The notes: generated from the letters alone by a model not told the origin. A stretch of DNA of 64,000 nucleotides from Litchfieldia stipae (GCF_014837155.1 NZ_JACYHA010000004.1:1-64000), one strand, 5' to 3'. Positions 10,921 to 20,906 are shown, counted from the first letter of the stretch. Translations and numbers: made by a program.

Positions 10921-11673
10921 TTAATCTTCTGTATATGGATCTTTTTCATATGGTGGTAAATCACCAAACATCGTCATAATTCCTTCTTCGTCTAAATCGT
11001 CCTCATATTTTTCATGTTGATTATTAGGAAAAACAATAATTTCTTTTCCTTCAATATCAGTTCCGACGAAGTTTTCATATTCTTCCACATAACCAACTTG
11101 ATCGTCTGATTCGATATAAGTTTCATTATAATGGTCAACACTGTCTGTCAAATCAGCAGGGGTTTCTGAAGTTCCATATCGTGCTACATCCTGCCATGAA
11201 TCCTCAGCATCATAAGCTTCAACTTCATCTGGCTCTCCATCAAATTCAAACTTACCAAAAGGACTCATCAGAACTCCTTCTTCAATTGGTCTGTTATGAG
11301 AGACAATTTGAGTCGGACTATGTTCCTTACAGTAAGTAGTTGTAGGGATTGCATCAAGTCGGTCGAAGGGGATTTCTTTTCCACAGGTTTCACATACTCC
11401 ATAGGTACCCTCATCAATTGCAGTAAGTGCATGATTAATGTCTTTTAACTCTTTTTCCATATGTTCATTTAAGGCAATATCTTTCTCACGTTCATAGAGT
11501 TCTGTTGCTTCATCACCTGGGTGGTTATCATAACTGGATAATTCGCCAACCGATTCATGGAAATGACCTTGTTCTAAATCAAAATGGTCACCTTCCTTCA
11601 GTTGTTCCTCCACATCTTTTTTTGCTTTTATCAACTGTGAACGGAAGGTTGATAATTGCTCCTTTGTTAGCAT
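10921..11673 (-). CDS. yteA: YteA-family sporulation protein (DksA/TraR zinc finger)
   Basis: Matches the YteA family, a DksA/TraR-related group in spore formers. It has an N-terminal helical region (about residues 1-85, charged, HPGDEATELYEREKD), then the zinc-finger segment CETCGKEIPFDRLDAIPTTTYCKEH with C-x2-C and C-x2-H, and a long acidic C-terminal region. The ATG at 11673 follows AAGGAAGGAG by 8 nt; the upstream GTG at 11682 is inside the spacer. 250 residues. It stands between its own terminator and the menA terminator, so it is monocistronic. The target is unknown; a role in sporulation gene control is inferred from the family. Confidence 0.9.
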   Translation of the reverse strand: MLTKEQLSTFRSQLIKAKKDVEEQLKEGDHFDLEQGHFHESVGELSSYDNHPGDEATELYEREKDIALNEHMEKELKDINHALTAIDEGTYGVCETCGKEIPFDRLDAIPTTTYCKEHSPTQIVSHNRPIEEGVLMSPFGKFEFDGEPDEVEAYDAEDSWQDVARYGTSETPADLTDSVDHYNETYIESDDQVGYVEEYENFVGTDIEGKEIIVFPNNQHEKYEDDLDEEGIMTMFGDLPPYEKDPYTED

Positions 11674-11764
11674 ATAAAGCACTCCTTCCTTTTAAGTCAA
11701 AAAATCATGTTATAAAAGTATTATCAACTATAATCGTTAAAAAAATGATGGTAAAAATTTAAAC

Positions 11765-11800
11765 AAAAAAAGAAAGGTCGAGTAAATTCGACCTTTCTTT
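11765..11800 (-). terminator. Terminator of menA
   Basis: Stem AGAAAGGTCG / CGACCTTTCT with an AGTAAATT loop. On the minus strand it is followed by TTTTTT. It ends just before the menA stop codon and is also T-rich on the plus side. Confidence 0.9.
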
Positions 11801-12736
11801 TTATAGCCAATAGCTAATAAATAAACCAATAGATAATAAAAATCCAAAAATGGTATTTGTTTGTGCAGTTGCTTTCATTGCAGGTGCCATCTGAATCGGT
11901 AAGGTTTTTCCAATAAACCCTTTAATGGCATTAACTGCTTTTGGAATACTGATTAAAACGAGTAATACCCAGAAAGAAACATGATTTGTAAAAATTAGTG
12001 CAATCAGCCAGAGGTAAGAAACGGTAAACATTCCACCTAAGAAACGAATTGCATTTCTACGTCCAAGAAGAATCGCAAGTGTTTTTCGACCATTTTCTTT
12101 GTCTCCATCTAGATCACGAATATTATTTGCCATTAGAATCGCTCCGACTAGGATAACGATTGGAATAGAAATAAGAATACTTGAAGTTGTAACCGTGCCA
12201 GTTTGAATATAGAAGGATATTAAAATAATAATAAGGCCCATGAAAATACCGGCAAACAGTTCGCCGAATGGAGTATAGGCAATTGGGAAAGGTCCACCTG
12301 TATAAAGGTATGCGACTAACATACAACCAGTACCGATTGCAGCAATCCACCAATTGCTATTCATACAAATATAGACGCCTAATAGGACAGCAATACCAAA
12401 TAGGATAAAGGCTAGACGAATGACTGTACTGGGCTTGATTCCATCACGTACAATCGCTCCACCAATTCCAACGGACTCTGCATGATCTAGTCCACGCTTA
12501 TAATCATAATATTCATTAATCATGTTTGTTGCAGCTTGAATAATAAGACATGCTACCATCATGACAAGAAATAACGGAATGTTAATGCTTGTCTCTAATC
12601 TTGCAAGAGCTGTTCCAATGAATACAGGAACAAATGCAGCTGATAAAGTATGAGGACGAGTTAATTTCCACCAAACCTTCCATCCTGTTGATTTTTGAAG
12701 TTCAGTAGAAGTTTGTGTTTGTAAATTAGGTTGCAT
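11801..12736 (-). CDS. menA: 1,4-dihydroxy-2-naphthoate polyprenyltransferase
   Basis: UbiA-type membrane prenyltransferase. It attaches the polyprenyl chain to dihydroxynaphthoate, giving demethylmenaquinone. About nine membrane segments are visible. The two Asp-rich prenyl-diphosphate sites are NMINEYYDYKRGLDHAES and the later NNIRDLDGDKENGRKTLA. 311 residues, the normal length. AAAGGAG precedes the ATG by about 9 nt. It is divergent from menFDHBEC, which makes its substrate. Confidence 0.95.
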   Translation of the reverse strand: MQPNLQTQTSTELQKSTGWKVWWKLTRPHTLSAAFVPVFIGTALARLETSINIPLFLVMMVACLIIQAATNMINEYYDYKRGLDHAESVGIGGAIVRDGIKPSTVIRLAFILFGIAVLLGVYICMNSNWWIAAIGTGCMLVAYLYTGGPFPIAYTPFGELFAGIFMGLIIILISFYIQTGTVTTSSILISIPIVILVGAILMANNIRDLDGDKENGRKTLAILLGRRNAIRFLGGMFTVSYLWLIALIFTNHVSFWVLLVLISIPKAVNAIKGFIGKTLPIQMAPAMKATAQTNTIFGFLLSIGLFISYWL

Positions 12737-13121
12737 ATATGTTTTCTCCTTTCATACATGCTATTTATGATAATGTATGGCATATATGGCTTCTAAAGTC
12801 ACAAAATAAGTTTAGAGAATTCAACATAAAGTGTCAACGTTTTTCACCTCTATAGTGGGAAAACTTATTTCCAATTAAAGCAGGGATTAACTATAAGCGA
12901 GATAATTGACAGTGTAAATTAGAAAGATGTATGTTAAATAAGTAATTCGTGTGTCGAAAGTAAAGGTAAAAGGTAGTAACAGTTTGAAATAATGATATAA
13001 TATATAGGATACAAATCATTTTATTAATAACATTTTAATTGAAAAAAAGCAGCGCTTTCTTTTTCTAAAAAATACTATTTTTAGTATGATATAGTTAGTA
13101 ATTAATTCGGGGGGATTAGGT
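12737..13121. other. Divergent menA/menF promoter region
   Basis: About 385 bases without a gene. An extended -10 (TG-A-TATAAT) at 12993-13001 could start menF. The following leader holds two AT-rich hairpins, AAAAAGC/GCTTTCTTTTT near 13043-13065 and CTAAAAA/TTTTTAG near 13065-13083. The menA promoter was not clear. Confidence 0.45.
12993..13001 (+). promoter_or_regulatory. Candidate extended -10 promoter of the men operon
   Basis: TGATATAAT is an exact extended -10 with consensus TATAAT. No good -35 is present, as is common for extended -10 promoters. It leaves an untranslated leader of about 115 nt before menF. Confidence 0.5.
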
Positions 13122-14540
13122 TTGGTACTGAAGCAGAGCGGCAGTATGAGAGAATTGGTTGGTAAGAAGCACTCTCTTACTCATGATAAACAAATGAATA
13201 ATGTTCTTGAAAGTCGAGTAATTGAGACTCAAGAGATTGATCCCCTTTTGTTCTTTGTAGCCGGGAAAAGTTTATTTAAGGGCGAGCGCACATACTGGGC
13301 TGACCCATCTTTAAATACAATATTAGTTGGTTTTGGAAGAGCATATGAAATTGAAGTAAATGGTTCTTCTAATCGCTTTCAAGAGGTAGAATCTGATTGG
13401 AAGAGATTAGTTAGTCAGGTAAATGATAAAGGGACAATGAAATATGGGACTGGCCCTATTTTATTCGGCGGATTTTCTTTTGATCCGCTAAGAAGTAGAA
13501 CAGCCCTGTGGAATGAATTTTCAGATGCGACTTTTGTACTCCCGAAAATTCTTTTATCTGTCGTCAATGGAAAATGTTATTTTACATTTAATCATGTAAG
13601 TACAGTTGGTGATAAAGAATCATTAGCTAATCTGGAAAGACTTAGCAATCAGATTGTGAAACAAATCCCAAAACAGATTTGTCATACTCAAAAGGACTTG
13701 AAGTATGAGAAATCTGAAGTGAATCCAGAGCGCTGGATGAAGTCGGTTCAGGATGTTGTAGATGAAATTAAAAATGGTGAAGTCGAAAAGGTCGTGCTTG
13801 CAAGAGAAATGAATTTGACTTTTACTGAAGAAATTAGTACGGAAGAAGTATTATTTAATTTGAAAGAGCAACAACCAATGAGCTATTTATTTGCCTTTGA
13901 GCATAAAAATGCTTGTTTCATAGGTGCTTCTCCAGAAAGACTAGTTAAAAAGAAGAATAGTACAATTAAATCAACATGTTTAGCGGGTTCAATTGGTAGA
14001 GGTAATACAATGGAGATTGATCAAAAGCTTGGGGACGAACTACTCCATGACCAAAAGAATCTGATTGAACATGAAGTAGTTGTATCGATGATTAAGGACG
14101 CGATGATTGAATCCTGTGAAACAATTGCTTCGCCTGATGAGCCACAGCTCTTAAAAATGAGGCATATTCAGCATTTGTATACTCCTATTAAGGGTGAAGC
14201 AAAGTCAGGTGTTACTTTATTAGCGATGGTAGAAAAGCTTCATCCAACTCCAGCTCTAGGTGGATTTCCTTCTGATAAAGCATTGGAAAAGATAAGAGAA
14301 GTAGAGTTGCTAGATCGAGGATGGTATGCTGCCCCAATAGGATGGGTGGATGGAAATGACAATGGTGAATTTGCTGTTGCAATTCGTTCTGGCTTATTAC
14401 GTGAAAAAGAGGCTTCACTGTTTGCTGGCTGTGGAATCGTAGCAGATTCAGAGCCAATTAGTGAGTATTCTGAAACGAACATCAAGTTTAAACCTATGCT
14501 ATCTGCATTAGGAGGATTAGAAGATGAAAACAACCGATAA
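13122..14540 (+). CDS. menF: Isochorismate synthase
   Basis: Converts chorismate to isochorismate, the entry step of menaquinone synthesis. The C-terminal chorismate-binding domain is clear: VEKVVLAREMNL, FIGASPERLVK, STCLAGSIGRG, LHPTPALGGFP and the final FAGCGIVADSEPISEYSET. The N-terminal 180 residues are the weakly conserved part. The chosen start is TTG at 13122 with a G-rich ribosome site (GGGGGGA) 7 nt upstream; the next ATG (13147) lacks a comparable site. 472 residues. The 3' end overlaps menD by 17 nt. Confidence 0.95.
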   Translation: MVLKQSGSMRELVGKKHSLTHDKQMNNVLESRVIETQEIDPLLFFVAGKSLFKGERTYWADPSLNTILVGFGRAYEIEVNGSSNRFQEVESDWKRLVSQVNDKGTMKYGTGPILFGGFSFDPLRSRTALWNEFSDATFVLPKILLSVVNGKCYFTFNHVSTVGDKESLANLERLSNQIVKQIPKQICHTQKDLKYEKSEVNPERWMKSVQDVVDEIKNGEVEKVVLAREMNLTFTEEISTEEVLFNLKEQQPMSYLFAFEHKNACFIGASPERLVKKKNSTIKSTCLAGSIGRGNTMEIDQKLGDELLHDQKNLIEHEVVVSMIKDAMIESCETIASPDEPQLLKMRHIQHLYTPIKGEAKSGVTLLAMVEKLHPTPALGGFPSDKALEKIREVELLDRGWYAAPIGWVDGNDNGEFAVAIRSGLLREKEASLFAGCGIVADSEPISEYSETNIKFKPMLSALGGLEDENNR

Positions 14541-16278
14541 GTTGACTAATTATATTGGTGCCTTTGTGGACGAGCTCGTTCGAGTAGGAGTTGAGAATGT
14601 CGTTATAAGTCCTGGTTCAAGATCAACTCCAATCGCCATCTTAATGGCGGAGCATGATGAAATGAAAACGTATATGAATATTGATGAGAGATCAGCTGCT
14701 TTTTTTGCCTTAGGAATGGCAAAGTCTCAGCAAAAACCAGTGGCCCTATTATGTACTTCTGGAACAGCAGCAGCCAACTATTATCCAGCCATTGTTGAGG
14801 CTCATTATTCAAGAATACCATTAATCGTCATCACAGCAGATCGTCCGCATGAGTTAAGGGATGTTGGTGCACCACAAGCCATTGATCAAACACATTTGTA
14901 TGGAAAGCACGTAAAATGGTTTGTTGATTTGGCTCTCCCTGAGGAAACGAATGAGATGAATCGTTATGTTCGAACGGTTGCTGCTAGAGCAGCGGGTAAA
15001 GCCATGAGTGCTCCTGCAGGACCAGTACACTTGAATGTTCCTCTAAGAGAACCATTAGTCCCAAATCTTACACTACCTGATTTATTTACACAGGGGCGTA
15101 AATTACATAATAAACAAGTGAATGTTGTCTTGGGGACTTCAGAGTTAGAAGAAACACAATTAAGTGAAATAGTAGCAGTACTTGAAATGAGGAAAAAAGG
15201 GATCATCATTTGTGGGGAATTATATGACGATGAATTTGCTCATTCTGTCACGATGTTGGCAGAGAAGCTACAATTTCCAATATTAGCGGACCCTTTGTCA
15301 CAATTACGTAGTGGCACTCATTCTAAAGAAATGATCATAGATAGCTATGATGCATTCTTACGCAATCAGGAATTTACAACAGCATTTGTACCAGAAATTA
15401 TTATTCGCTTTGGGGCAATGCCAGTTTCAAAAGCATTATTATTGTATCTGAAAAAGCATCCAGATGTTCTTCAATTTGTCATTGATGGTGATGGAGGATG
15501 GCGTGAACCGACATTATTAGCAGATGAAATGATTTTCTGTCAAGAAACGAGTTTCTGTCAAACGCTAGTAAATCATTTACCAGAGAAAGCTGCAACGAAA
15601 TGGTCCACTTCTTGGCTAGAAATAAACCAACTGACAAAAAAACATTTAGGAGAACGAGTTGAAGAACATAGCCTTTTTGAAGGAAGAGTTATTCAAGAGC
15701 TTCAATTTGCTTTACCTGAACATTCCTTAATGTTTGTCGGAAATAGCATGCCAATAAGAGATTTGGATTCTTTCTTTATAACGACAGAAAAAGATATACA
15801 GCTTATGGCTAATCGCGGTGCTAATGGAATAGATGGAGTCGTCTCATCAGCAATTGGAGCGAGTACATCTGGCAGAAACACTGTATTAGTTATCGGTGAT
15901 TTATCCTTCTATCATGATTTGAATGGACTACTTGCAGCAAAACTTAATGAGCTAGATTTAACTGTGATCCTTATTAATAATGATGGTGGAGGAATATTCT
16001 CATTTCTACCGCAATCAAGGGAAGAGAAGCATTTTGAATACCTATTTGGAACTCCATCAGGGATTGAATTTGAACATGCAATCAACATGTACAATGGTCA
16101 TTATATGAACCCAGAATCTTGGGCTGGATTTACAGAAGCAGTGGAAAAGTCAATCCATAGTAAAGGCTTATCAGTAATTGAATTGAAAACAAATAGACTA
16201 GAAAATGTAGGATATCATCAGAATTTGTGGAATCGTGTTTCCCAGGAAATAAACGATTATCTTACAAAAGGACATTGA
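14524..16278 (+). CDS. menD: SEPHCHC synthase (menaquinone synthesis, ThDP enzyme)
   Basis: 2-succinyl-5-enolpyruvyl-6-hydroxy-3-cyclohexene-1-carboxylate synthase. This thiamine-diphosphate enzyme joins isochorismate and 2-oxoglutarate. It shows VISPGSRSTPI, the active-site Glu region NIDERSAAFFALG, CTSGTAAANYYPA, and the ThDP/Mg segment VIGDLSFYHDLNGLL followed by INNDGGGIFSFLP. 584 residues, normal length. GGAGG in the menF tail serves as ribosome site and the two reading frames overlap. Confidence 0.96.
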   Translation: MKTTDKLTNYIGAFVDELVRVGVENVVISPGSRSTPIAILMAEHDEMKTYMNIDERSAAFFALGMAKSQQKPVALLCTSGTAAANYYPAIVEAHYSRIPLIVITADRPHELRDVGAPQAIDQTHLYGKHVKWFVDLALPEETNEMNRYVRTVAARAAGKAMSAPAGPVHLNVPLREPLVPNLTLPDLFTQGRKLHNKQVNVVLGTSELEETQLSEIVAVLEMRKKGIIICGELYDDEFAHSVTMLAEKLQFPILADPLSQLRSGTHSKEMIIDSYDAFLRNQEFTTAFVPEIIIRFGAMPVSKALLLYLKKHPDVLQFVIDGDGGWREPTLLADEMIFCQETSFCQTLVNHLPEKAATKWSTSWLEINQLTKKHLGERVEEHSLFEGRVIQELQFALPEHSLMFVGNSMPIRDLDSFFITTEKDIQLMANRGANGIDGVVSSAIGASTSGRNTVLVIGDLSFYHDLNGLLAAKLNELDLTVILINNDGGGIFSFLPQSREEKHFEYLFGTPSGIEFEHAINMYNGHYMNPESWAGFTEAVEKSIHSKGLSVIELKTNRLENVGYHQNLWNRVSQEINDYLTKGH

Positions 16279-16282
16279 TAAT

Positions 16283-17089
16283 ATGTTTATTTCAGTACAT
16301 GGAGTGAAATATCATGTGGAAATCATCGGAGAAGGGGATCCAATCGTATTTCTACATGGTTTTACAGGTAGTATCGGAAATTGGCATGAAGTGATTCCAT
16401 ATGTACAAGAAAACCATCAGCTTGTATTGATTGATCATATAGGTCATGGGAAATCAGATCATCCTGATGAAATAGAGTATTATCACTTTAATCGTGTGAA
16501 AGATGATTTCATCCAAATTCTAGATCAGCTAAAAATTGATTCCACTAGTCTTGTTGGCTATTCAATGGGTGGAAGATTGGCACTTGCTTTAGCAGTTGAT
16601 TATCCAAAAAGGTTTCATAAGCTTGTGCTAGAAAGTAGTTCTCCAGGGATAGAAACACAATCTGGACGTGACGAGAGAGTGAAAGCCGATTTAGCACTTG
16701 CTTCATTTATTGAAAAGGAAGGCCTAGAAGCTTTTGTGAACCATTGGGAAGGGATTCCACTCTTTAGCACACAAAGAGAAATGGATCAAAGGAAGCAAGA
16801 GTACTTACATGAACAACGCATGGAAAATAACGAACTTGGACTAGCAAATAGTCTTCGAGGGATGGGGACAGGTGCTCAACCATCGTATTGGAACCGACTG
16901 AATGAAGTTAAGATTCCTACTCTTTTGGTCTGTGGTGAACAAGATCAAAAATTCTGTATGATTGCTGAGAAAATGGCTACTCTATTGACGAATGCAAGAA
17001 TTGAAAAATTTAATGGTGCTGGACATGCAATTCATATGGAACAACCAGAGAATTTTGGTAAAATAGTAAGTGTGTTTCTTTCTAGCTAG
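16283..17089 (+). CDS. menH: SHCHC synthase, alpha/beta hydrolase
   Basis: Removes pyruvate from SEPHCHC to give SHCHC. It has the alpha/beta hydrolase fold with oxyanion segment FLHGFTGSIGNW, nucleophile elbow VGYSMGGRLAL, catalytic Asp in LLVCGEQDQKF and His in GAGHAIHMEQPENF. 268 residues. It starts 4 nt after the menD stop. Other alpha/beta hydrolases share these motifs, so the specific name depends on its place between menD and menB. Confidence 0.93.
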   Translation: MFISVHGVKYHVEIIGEGDPIVFLHGFTGSIGNWHEVIPYVQENHQLVLIDHIGHGKSDHPDEIEYYHFNRVKDDFIQILDQLKIDSTSLVGYSMGGRLALALAVDYPKRFHKLVLESSSPGIETQSGRDERVKADLALASFIEKEGLEAFVNHWEGIPLFSTQREMDQRKQEYLHEQRMENNELGLANSLRGMGTGAQPSYWNRLNEVKIPTLLVCGEQDQKFCMIAEKMATLLTNARIEKFNGAGHAIHMEQPENFGKIVSVFLSS

Positions 17090-17133
17090 TAAAGAGACAT
17101 TAAATTAGATGATGAAGGGATGAGGACAAGTTT

Positions 17134-17952
17134 ATGACTGTAGAATGGATTGCAGAACGTAAATACGAGGATATTCTATATGAAACATATAATGGAATTG
17201 CTAAAATTACGATTAACCGTCCAGAAGTACGAAATGCTTTTCGCCCAAAAACAGTAATGGAATTAATAGATGCTTTTGCATATGCAAGAGATGATTCTAC
17301 TATTGGTGTGATTGTTTTAGCGGGTGCTGGTGATGAAGCGTTCTGTTCAGGTGGAGATCAAAAGGTAAGAGGACATGGTGGATATGTTGGTGAAGATCAA
17401 ATTCCACGACTAAATGTATTAGACCTTCAACGCCTAATTCGTGTGATTCCGAAGCCTGTTGTAGCAATGGTTTCTGGTTATGCCATTGGTGGAGGACATG
17501 TTTTACATATCGTTTGTGACTTAACAATTGCTGCGGACAATGCAATTTTTGGACAAACTGGTCCTAAAGTGGGAAGCTTTGACGCTGGATATGGTTCAGG
17601 TTATTTAGCACGTATAGTTGGTCATAAAAAAGCTCGTGAAATTTGGTTCCTATGCCGCCAATACAATGCGCAGGAAGCTCTTGACATGGGATTAGTTAAT
17701 ACGGTTGTTCCGTTAGAGAAATTAGAAGAAGAAACGATTCAATGGTGTGAAGAAATGCTTGAAAAGAGTCCAACTGCTCTTCGTTTCTTAAAGGCAGCAT
17801 TCAATGCTGATACAGATGGATTAGCTGGTTTACAGCAATTTGCTGGAGATGCAACGTTATTGTATTATACAACAGACGAAGCAAAAGAAGGCAGAGATTC
17901 ATTTAAGGAAAAACGTCAGCCAGACTTTAAACAGTTCCCTCGTTTCCCTTAA
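17134..17952 (+). CDS. menB: 1,4-dihydroxy-2-naphthoyl-CoA synthase
   Basis: Crotonase-family enzyme that closes the second ring of the naphthoquinone from o-succinylbenzoyl-CoA. It contains [17 protein letters not shown], the oxyanion-hole segment [45 protein letters not shown] and the C-terminal [14 protein letters not shown]. 272 residues, near-standard. It is followed by a terminator-like hairpin before menE. Confidence 0.97.
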   Translation: MTVEWIAERKYEDILYETYNGIAKITINRPEVRNAFRPKTVMELIDAFAYARDDSTIGVIVLAGAGDEAFCSGGDQKVRGHGGYVGEDQIPRLNVLDLQRLIRVIPKPVVAMVSGYAIGGGHVLHIVCDLTIAADNAIFGQTGPKVGSFDAGYGSGYLARIVGHKKAREIWFLCRQYNAQEALDMGLVNTVVPLEKLEEETIQWCEEMLEKSPTALRFLKAAFNADTDGLAGLQQFAGDATLLYYTTDEAKEGRDSFKEKRQPDFKQFPRFP

Positions 17953-17968
17953 ATCGATTTGTATAAAT

Positions 17969-18038
17969 AGGTGTTCCATAAAGTAGATGACTTATACATC
18001 AATGGTGTTAGTCAGATACTTTTGGAACGCCTTTTTTT
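17969..18038 (+). terminator. Terminator-like hairpin between menB and menE
   Basis: Arms AGGTGTTCCA and TGGAACGCCT pair over 10 bp (one G-U) and are followed by seven T. The 43-nt loop holds a smaller hairpin (GATG/CATC). It would stop part of the transcription into menE and menC, or act as an attenuator. Confidence 0.75.
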
Positions 18039-18081
18039 AAGAAGTTTGGTACAAATTGAATAAAGGTAGTGATGATATCCT

Positions 18082-19548
18082 ATGATAGAGATTCCAAACT
18101 GGCTAGCAAATCGAGCATATTTAACACCAAATCGAATTGCTATAAAGTCAAATAATGCCGAGATCACTTTTGGTGAGTTACATCAAAAGGTATTAAAAAC
18201 AGCTAAGCAGTTAGTCTTTGCAGGAGTAAAGGAAGAAGACACTGTTTCACTTCTAATGACAAATAGTCTTGAAATGGTTCAAGTGATACACGCCCTTAAA
18301 TATATTGGTGCTAGAACCGTGATGCTAAATGCTCGATTAACAAGCCAAGAGCTTTTATGGCAAATGGAGGATTCTGGCTCAAGACTCATTGTAACTGAAG
18401 ATAAATTTATCCAAACATTAGAATTAAGGGAAAAAGAAAGTGCTCACGAATATTTATTGATTGAAGAACTTTTAACAGGACCTACAAAAGAATTCTCATA
18501 TATCAAAGAGTTCCAATTAGATAAGATTGATACGATTATGTACACCTCTGGTACTACTGGTAAGCCAAAAGGTGTCATGCAAACCTATGGAAATCATTGG
18601 TGGAGTGCAGTCGGCTCTGCTCTGAATTTAGGGTTGAAAGAAAATGACTGTTGGTTAACAATGGTACCTTTCTTTCATATTAGTGGTTTATCGATTTTAG
18701 TAAGAAGTGTTGTATATGGGATTCCAATTATCCTACATGATAAGTTCTCTGCTACTAAAGCAAATCAGGCGATTATTGAGGAAGAAGCAACGATTGTGTC
18801 AGTTGTCAGTAAAATGCTTACAGAAATGCTTGAGGATCTTGGAAATCGCTCTTATCCTTCTAGTTTTCGCTGTATGTTATTAGGTGGTGGACCAGCTCCT
18901 AAACCATTATTAGAGGAATGTAAGACGAAGTACATTCCAGTCTACCAAACCTACGGGATGACTGAAACCTCATCGCAAATTGTGACACTCTCACCTGAAT
19001 TTAGTCTTAGTAAATTAGGGTCTGCAGGCAAACCTTTATTTCCATCTCAATTGAGAATAGAACAAGACGGACACATATTAGAACCTCATCAGCACGGTGA
19101 AATTGTAGTGAAGGGACCAAATGTAACGATTGGATATCTTAATAGAGAAGAAGCGACAAACAAATCGATTAAAGATGGTTGGTTTTATACTGGGGATCAA
19201 GGTTACTTAGACGAAGAGGGTTTCTTGTACGTACTTGATCGTAGATCGGATCTGATCATTTCAGGAGGGGAGAATATCTATCCTGCTGAGATTGAGTCTG
19301 TTCTTTTATCCTATTCAAAGATCGCTGAAGCAGGAGTTATCGGTGTGGACGATGATGAATGGGGTCAATCACCTATTGCATTTGTAGTCGCAAAAGGAGA
19401 GGTGACCATTGAAGAAATTTTCGACTATTGCAAGGACAGACTTGGTAAATACAAGCTACCAAAGCAAATATATTTTATCAATGAAATGCCTCGGAATGGT
19501 GCAAATAAATTAATGCGGAAAAAGCTATATGATTATATTCCTTCCTAA
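18082..19548 (+). CDS. menE: o-succinylbenzoate-CoA ligase
   Basis: Adenylate-forming ligase that activates o-succinylbenzoate with ATP and CoA, supplying MenB. Motifs are the P-loop MYTSGTTGKPKGVMQT, QTYGMTETSSQIVTLSPEF, YTGDQGYLDEEGFLYVLDR, SDLIISGGENIYPAEIES and the C-terminal acyl-adenylate lysine in NGANKLMRKKL. 488 residues. The ribosome site is weak (AAAGG about 15 nt upstream), which with the upstream terminator suggests lower expression than menFDHB. Confidence 0.95.
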   Translation: MIEIPNWLANRAYLTPNRIAIKSNNAEITFGELHQKVLKTAKQLVFAGVKEEDTVSLLMTNSLEMVQVIHALKYIGARTVMLNARLTSQELLWQMEDSGSRLIVTEDKFIQTLELREKESAHEYLLIEELLTGPTKEFSYIKEFQLDKIDTIMYTSGTTGKPKGVMQTYGNHWWSAVGSALNLGLKENDCWLTMVPFFHISGLSILVRSVVYGIPIILHDKFSATKANQAIIEEEATIVSVVSKMLTEMLEDLGNRSYPSSFRCMLLGGGPAPKPLLEECKTKYIPVYQTYGMTETSSQIVTLSPEFSLSKLGSAGKPLFPSQLRIEQDGHILEPHQHGEIVVKGPNVTIGYLNREEATNKSIKDGWFYTGDQGYLDEEGFLYVLDRRSDLIISGGENIYPAEIESVLLSYSKIAEAGVIGVDDDEWGQSPIAFVVAKGEVTIEEIFDYCKDRLGKYKLPKQIYFINEMPRNGANKLMRKKLYDYIPS

Positions 19549-19557
19549 AGGGTGAGT

Positions 19558-20670
19558 ATGTTGGAGATAAAAAAAATAACTCTCTATCTAGTAGAGCAAA
19601 CATTAAAAACACCATTTGTTACTAGCTTAGAAAGAGTAGAGACAAGAGAGAGTATTCTCGTTCATTTACTGGATGAAGAAGGCTATGAGGGCTGGGGAGA
19701 GGTAGTCGCATTCTCATCACCTTGGTATACAGAGGAAACGGTGAAGACGTGCTGGCATATGATTGAGGATTTTTTAGCACCACTAGTTCTTAGTAATCAA
19801 ATTACACACCCATCTGAATGTACATTATTATTTAATGGAATTAAGAGAAATCAGATGGCGAAGGCTGGTTTGGAAACAGCATTGTGGGATCTATATTCTA
19901 AACGACAAGATAAGTCACTCTCTACCTTGATTGGAGGAACCAGGAACGTGATTCCTTCAGGGGTTGTCGTCGGAATAGATGATCCCAATCAGATGTTAGC
20001 AACAATTGAAAAGCATGTTCTAGATGGATATCAAAGAGTGAAAATAAAGATTAAGCCTGGAAAAGACATTGCTATTATAAGGAGAATCAGAGAAAGATTT
20101 CCTAATCTACCATTAATGGTAGATGCAAATTCTTCCTACAGCCTTGATCAAATTGACGATCTAAAGGCTTTAGATCCCTATCACTTACTAATGATTGAAC
20201 AGCCTTTAGCCTCTGACGATATTATTGATCACGCAAAGGTACAAAGAGAGCTTCATACTCCGATTTGTTTGGACGAAAGCATTGTGACATATGAGGATGC
20301 AAGAAGAGCAATAGAAATGGGAAGCTGTAAAGTCATCAATATAAAAGTAGGAAGAGTTGGTGGGTTAACTGAAGCGATAAGAATTCATAATCTTTGTCAA
20401 GAACATGGTGTTCCAGTTTGGTGTGGAGGAATGCTTGAGATGGGAATATCAAGAGCGGTTAATATCGCTTTAGCCTCATTAGCAAACTTCACCATTCCTG
20501 GTGATATCTCAGCATCATCTAGATATTGGGAAGAGGATATTACAATTCCAGAGGTATGTGTTGAGGAGGGCTATATTAGTGTTCCGACGGCTCCTGGTAT
20601 TGGCTTTTCAATTAATCTTAATCGAATAAGTGAAGTAATGAAACAAAAGAAAGAAATCGTAAAACAATAG
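19558..20670 (+). CDS. menC: o-succinylbenzoate synthase
   Basis: Enolase-superfamily dehydratase converting SHCHC to o-succinylbenzoate. It shows WGEVVAFSSPWYTEET, the catalytic lysines in KIKIKPGKD, metal-binding PLMVDANSSY, IEQPLASDDI and CLDESI, and KVGRVGGLTEA. The ATG at 19558 gives MLEIKKITLY, matching the family start; the GTG at 19552 lies in the ribosome site AAAGGG. 370 residues. It is 9 nt after menE and closes the operon. Confidence 0.95.
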   Translation: MLEIKKITLYLVEQTLKTPFVTSLERVETRESILVHLLDEEGYEGWGEVVAFSSPWYTEETVKTCWHMIEDFLAPLVLSNQITHPSECTLLFNGIKRNQMAKAGLETALWDLYSKRQDKSLSTLIGGTRNVIPSGVVVGIDDPNQMLATIEKHVLDGYQRVKIKIKPGKDIAIIRRIRERFPNLPLMVDANSSYSLDQIDDLKALDPYHLLMIEQPLASDDIIDHAKVQRELHTPICLDESIVTYEDARRAIEMGSCKVINIKVGRVGGLTEAIRIHNLCQEHGVPVWCGGMLEMGISRAVNIALASLANFTIPGDISASSRYWEEDITIPEVCVEEGYISVPTAPGIGFSINLNRISEVMKQKKEIVKQ

Positions 20671-20700
20671 TGCCAGTATCCGTAGTTTCGGAACTGGCAC
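20670..20700. terminator. Hairpin between menC and a convergent small gene
   Basis: Perfect 8-bp arms GTGCCAGT / ACTGGCAC plus an inner TCCG/CGGA. There is no good T run on the plus side; the minus side continues TATTGTTTT. It probably terminates both convergent genes, weakly. Confidence 0.6.
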
Positions 20701-20708
20701 ATGCTTTG

Positions 20709-20906
20709 TTATTCTAATTCAATTAAGCCAAGCTCAACTGCTCGATTGGCAATAATGTCATCAACATCTTGAGGCAGGTCATCTAGAGATCCGAATTCAT
20801 ATTGCCATAGATTCGTAAAGGAATCTACACATATCGGAAATGTTGTCTCATCTGCACCTTTTACACCTTGCTTTAACGCATCGATTAAGCTATCCTTGTT
20901 GACCAT
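20709..20906 (-). CDS. Small acidic protein of unknown function
   Basis: A 65-residue acidic protein beginning MVNKDSLIDALKQG. It has AAGGGGTG before the ATG and no membrane segment, signal peptide or cysteine pair; it has a single Cys (FPICVDSF). I do not recognise the family. The ribosome site, fitting downstream hairpin and lack of a competing reading frame make it a real gene. Function unknown. Confidence 0.65.
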   Translation of the reverse strand: MVNKDSLIDALKQGVKGADETTFPICVDSFTNLWQYEFGSLDDLPQDVDDIIANRAVELGLIELE

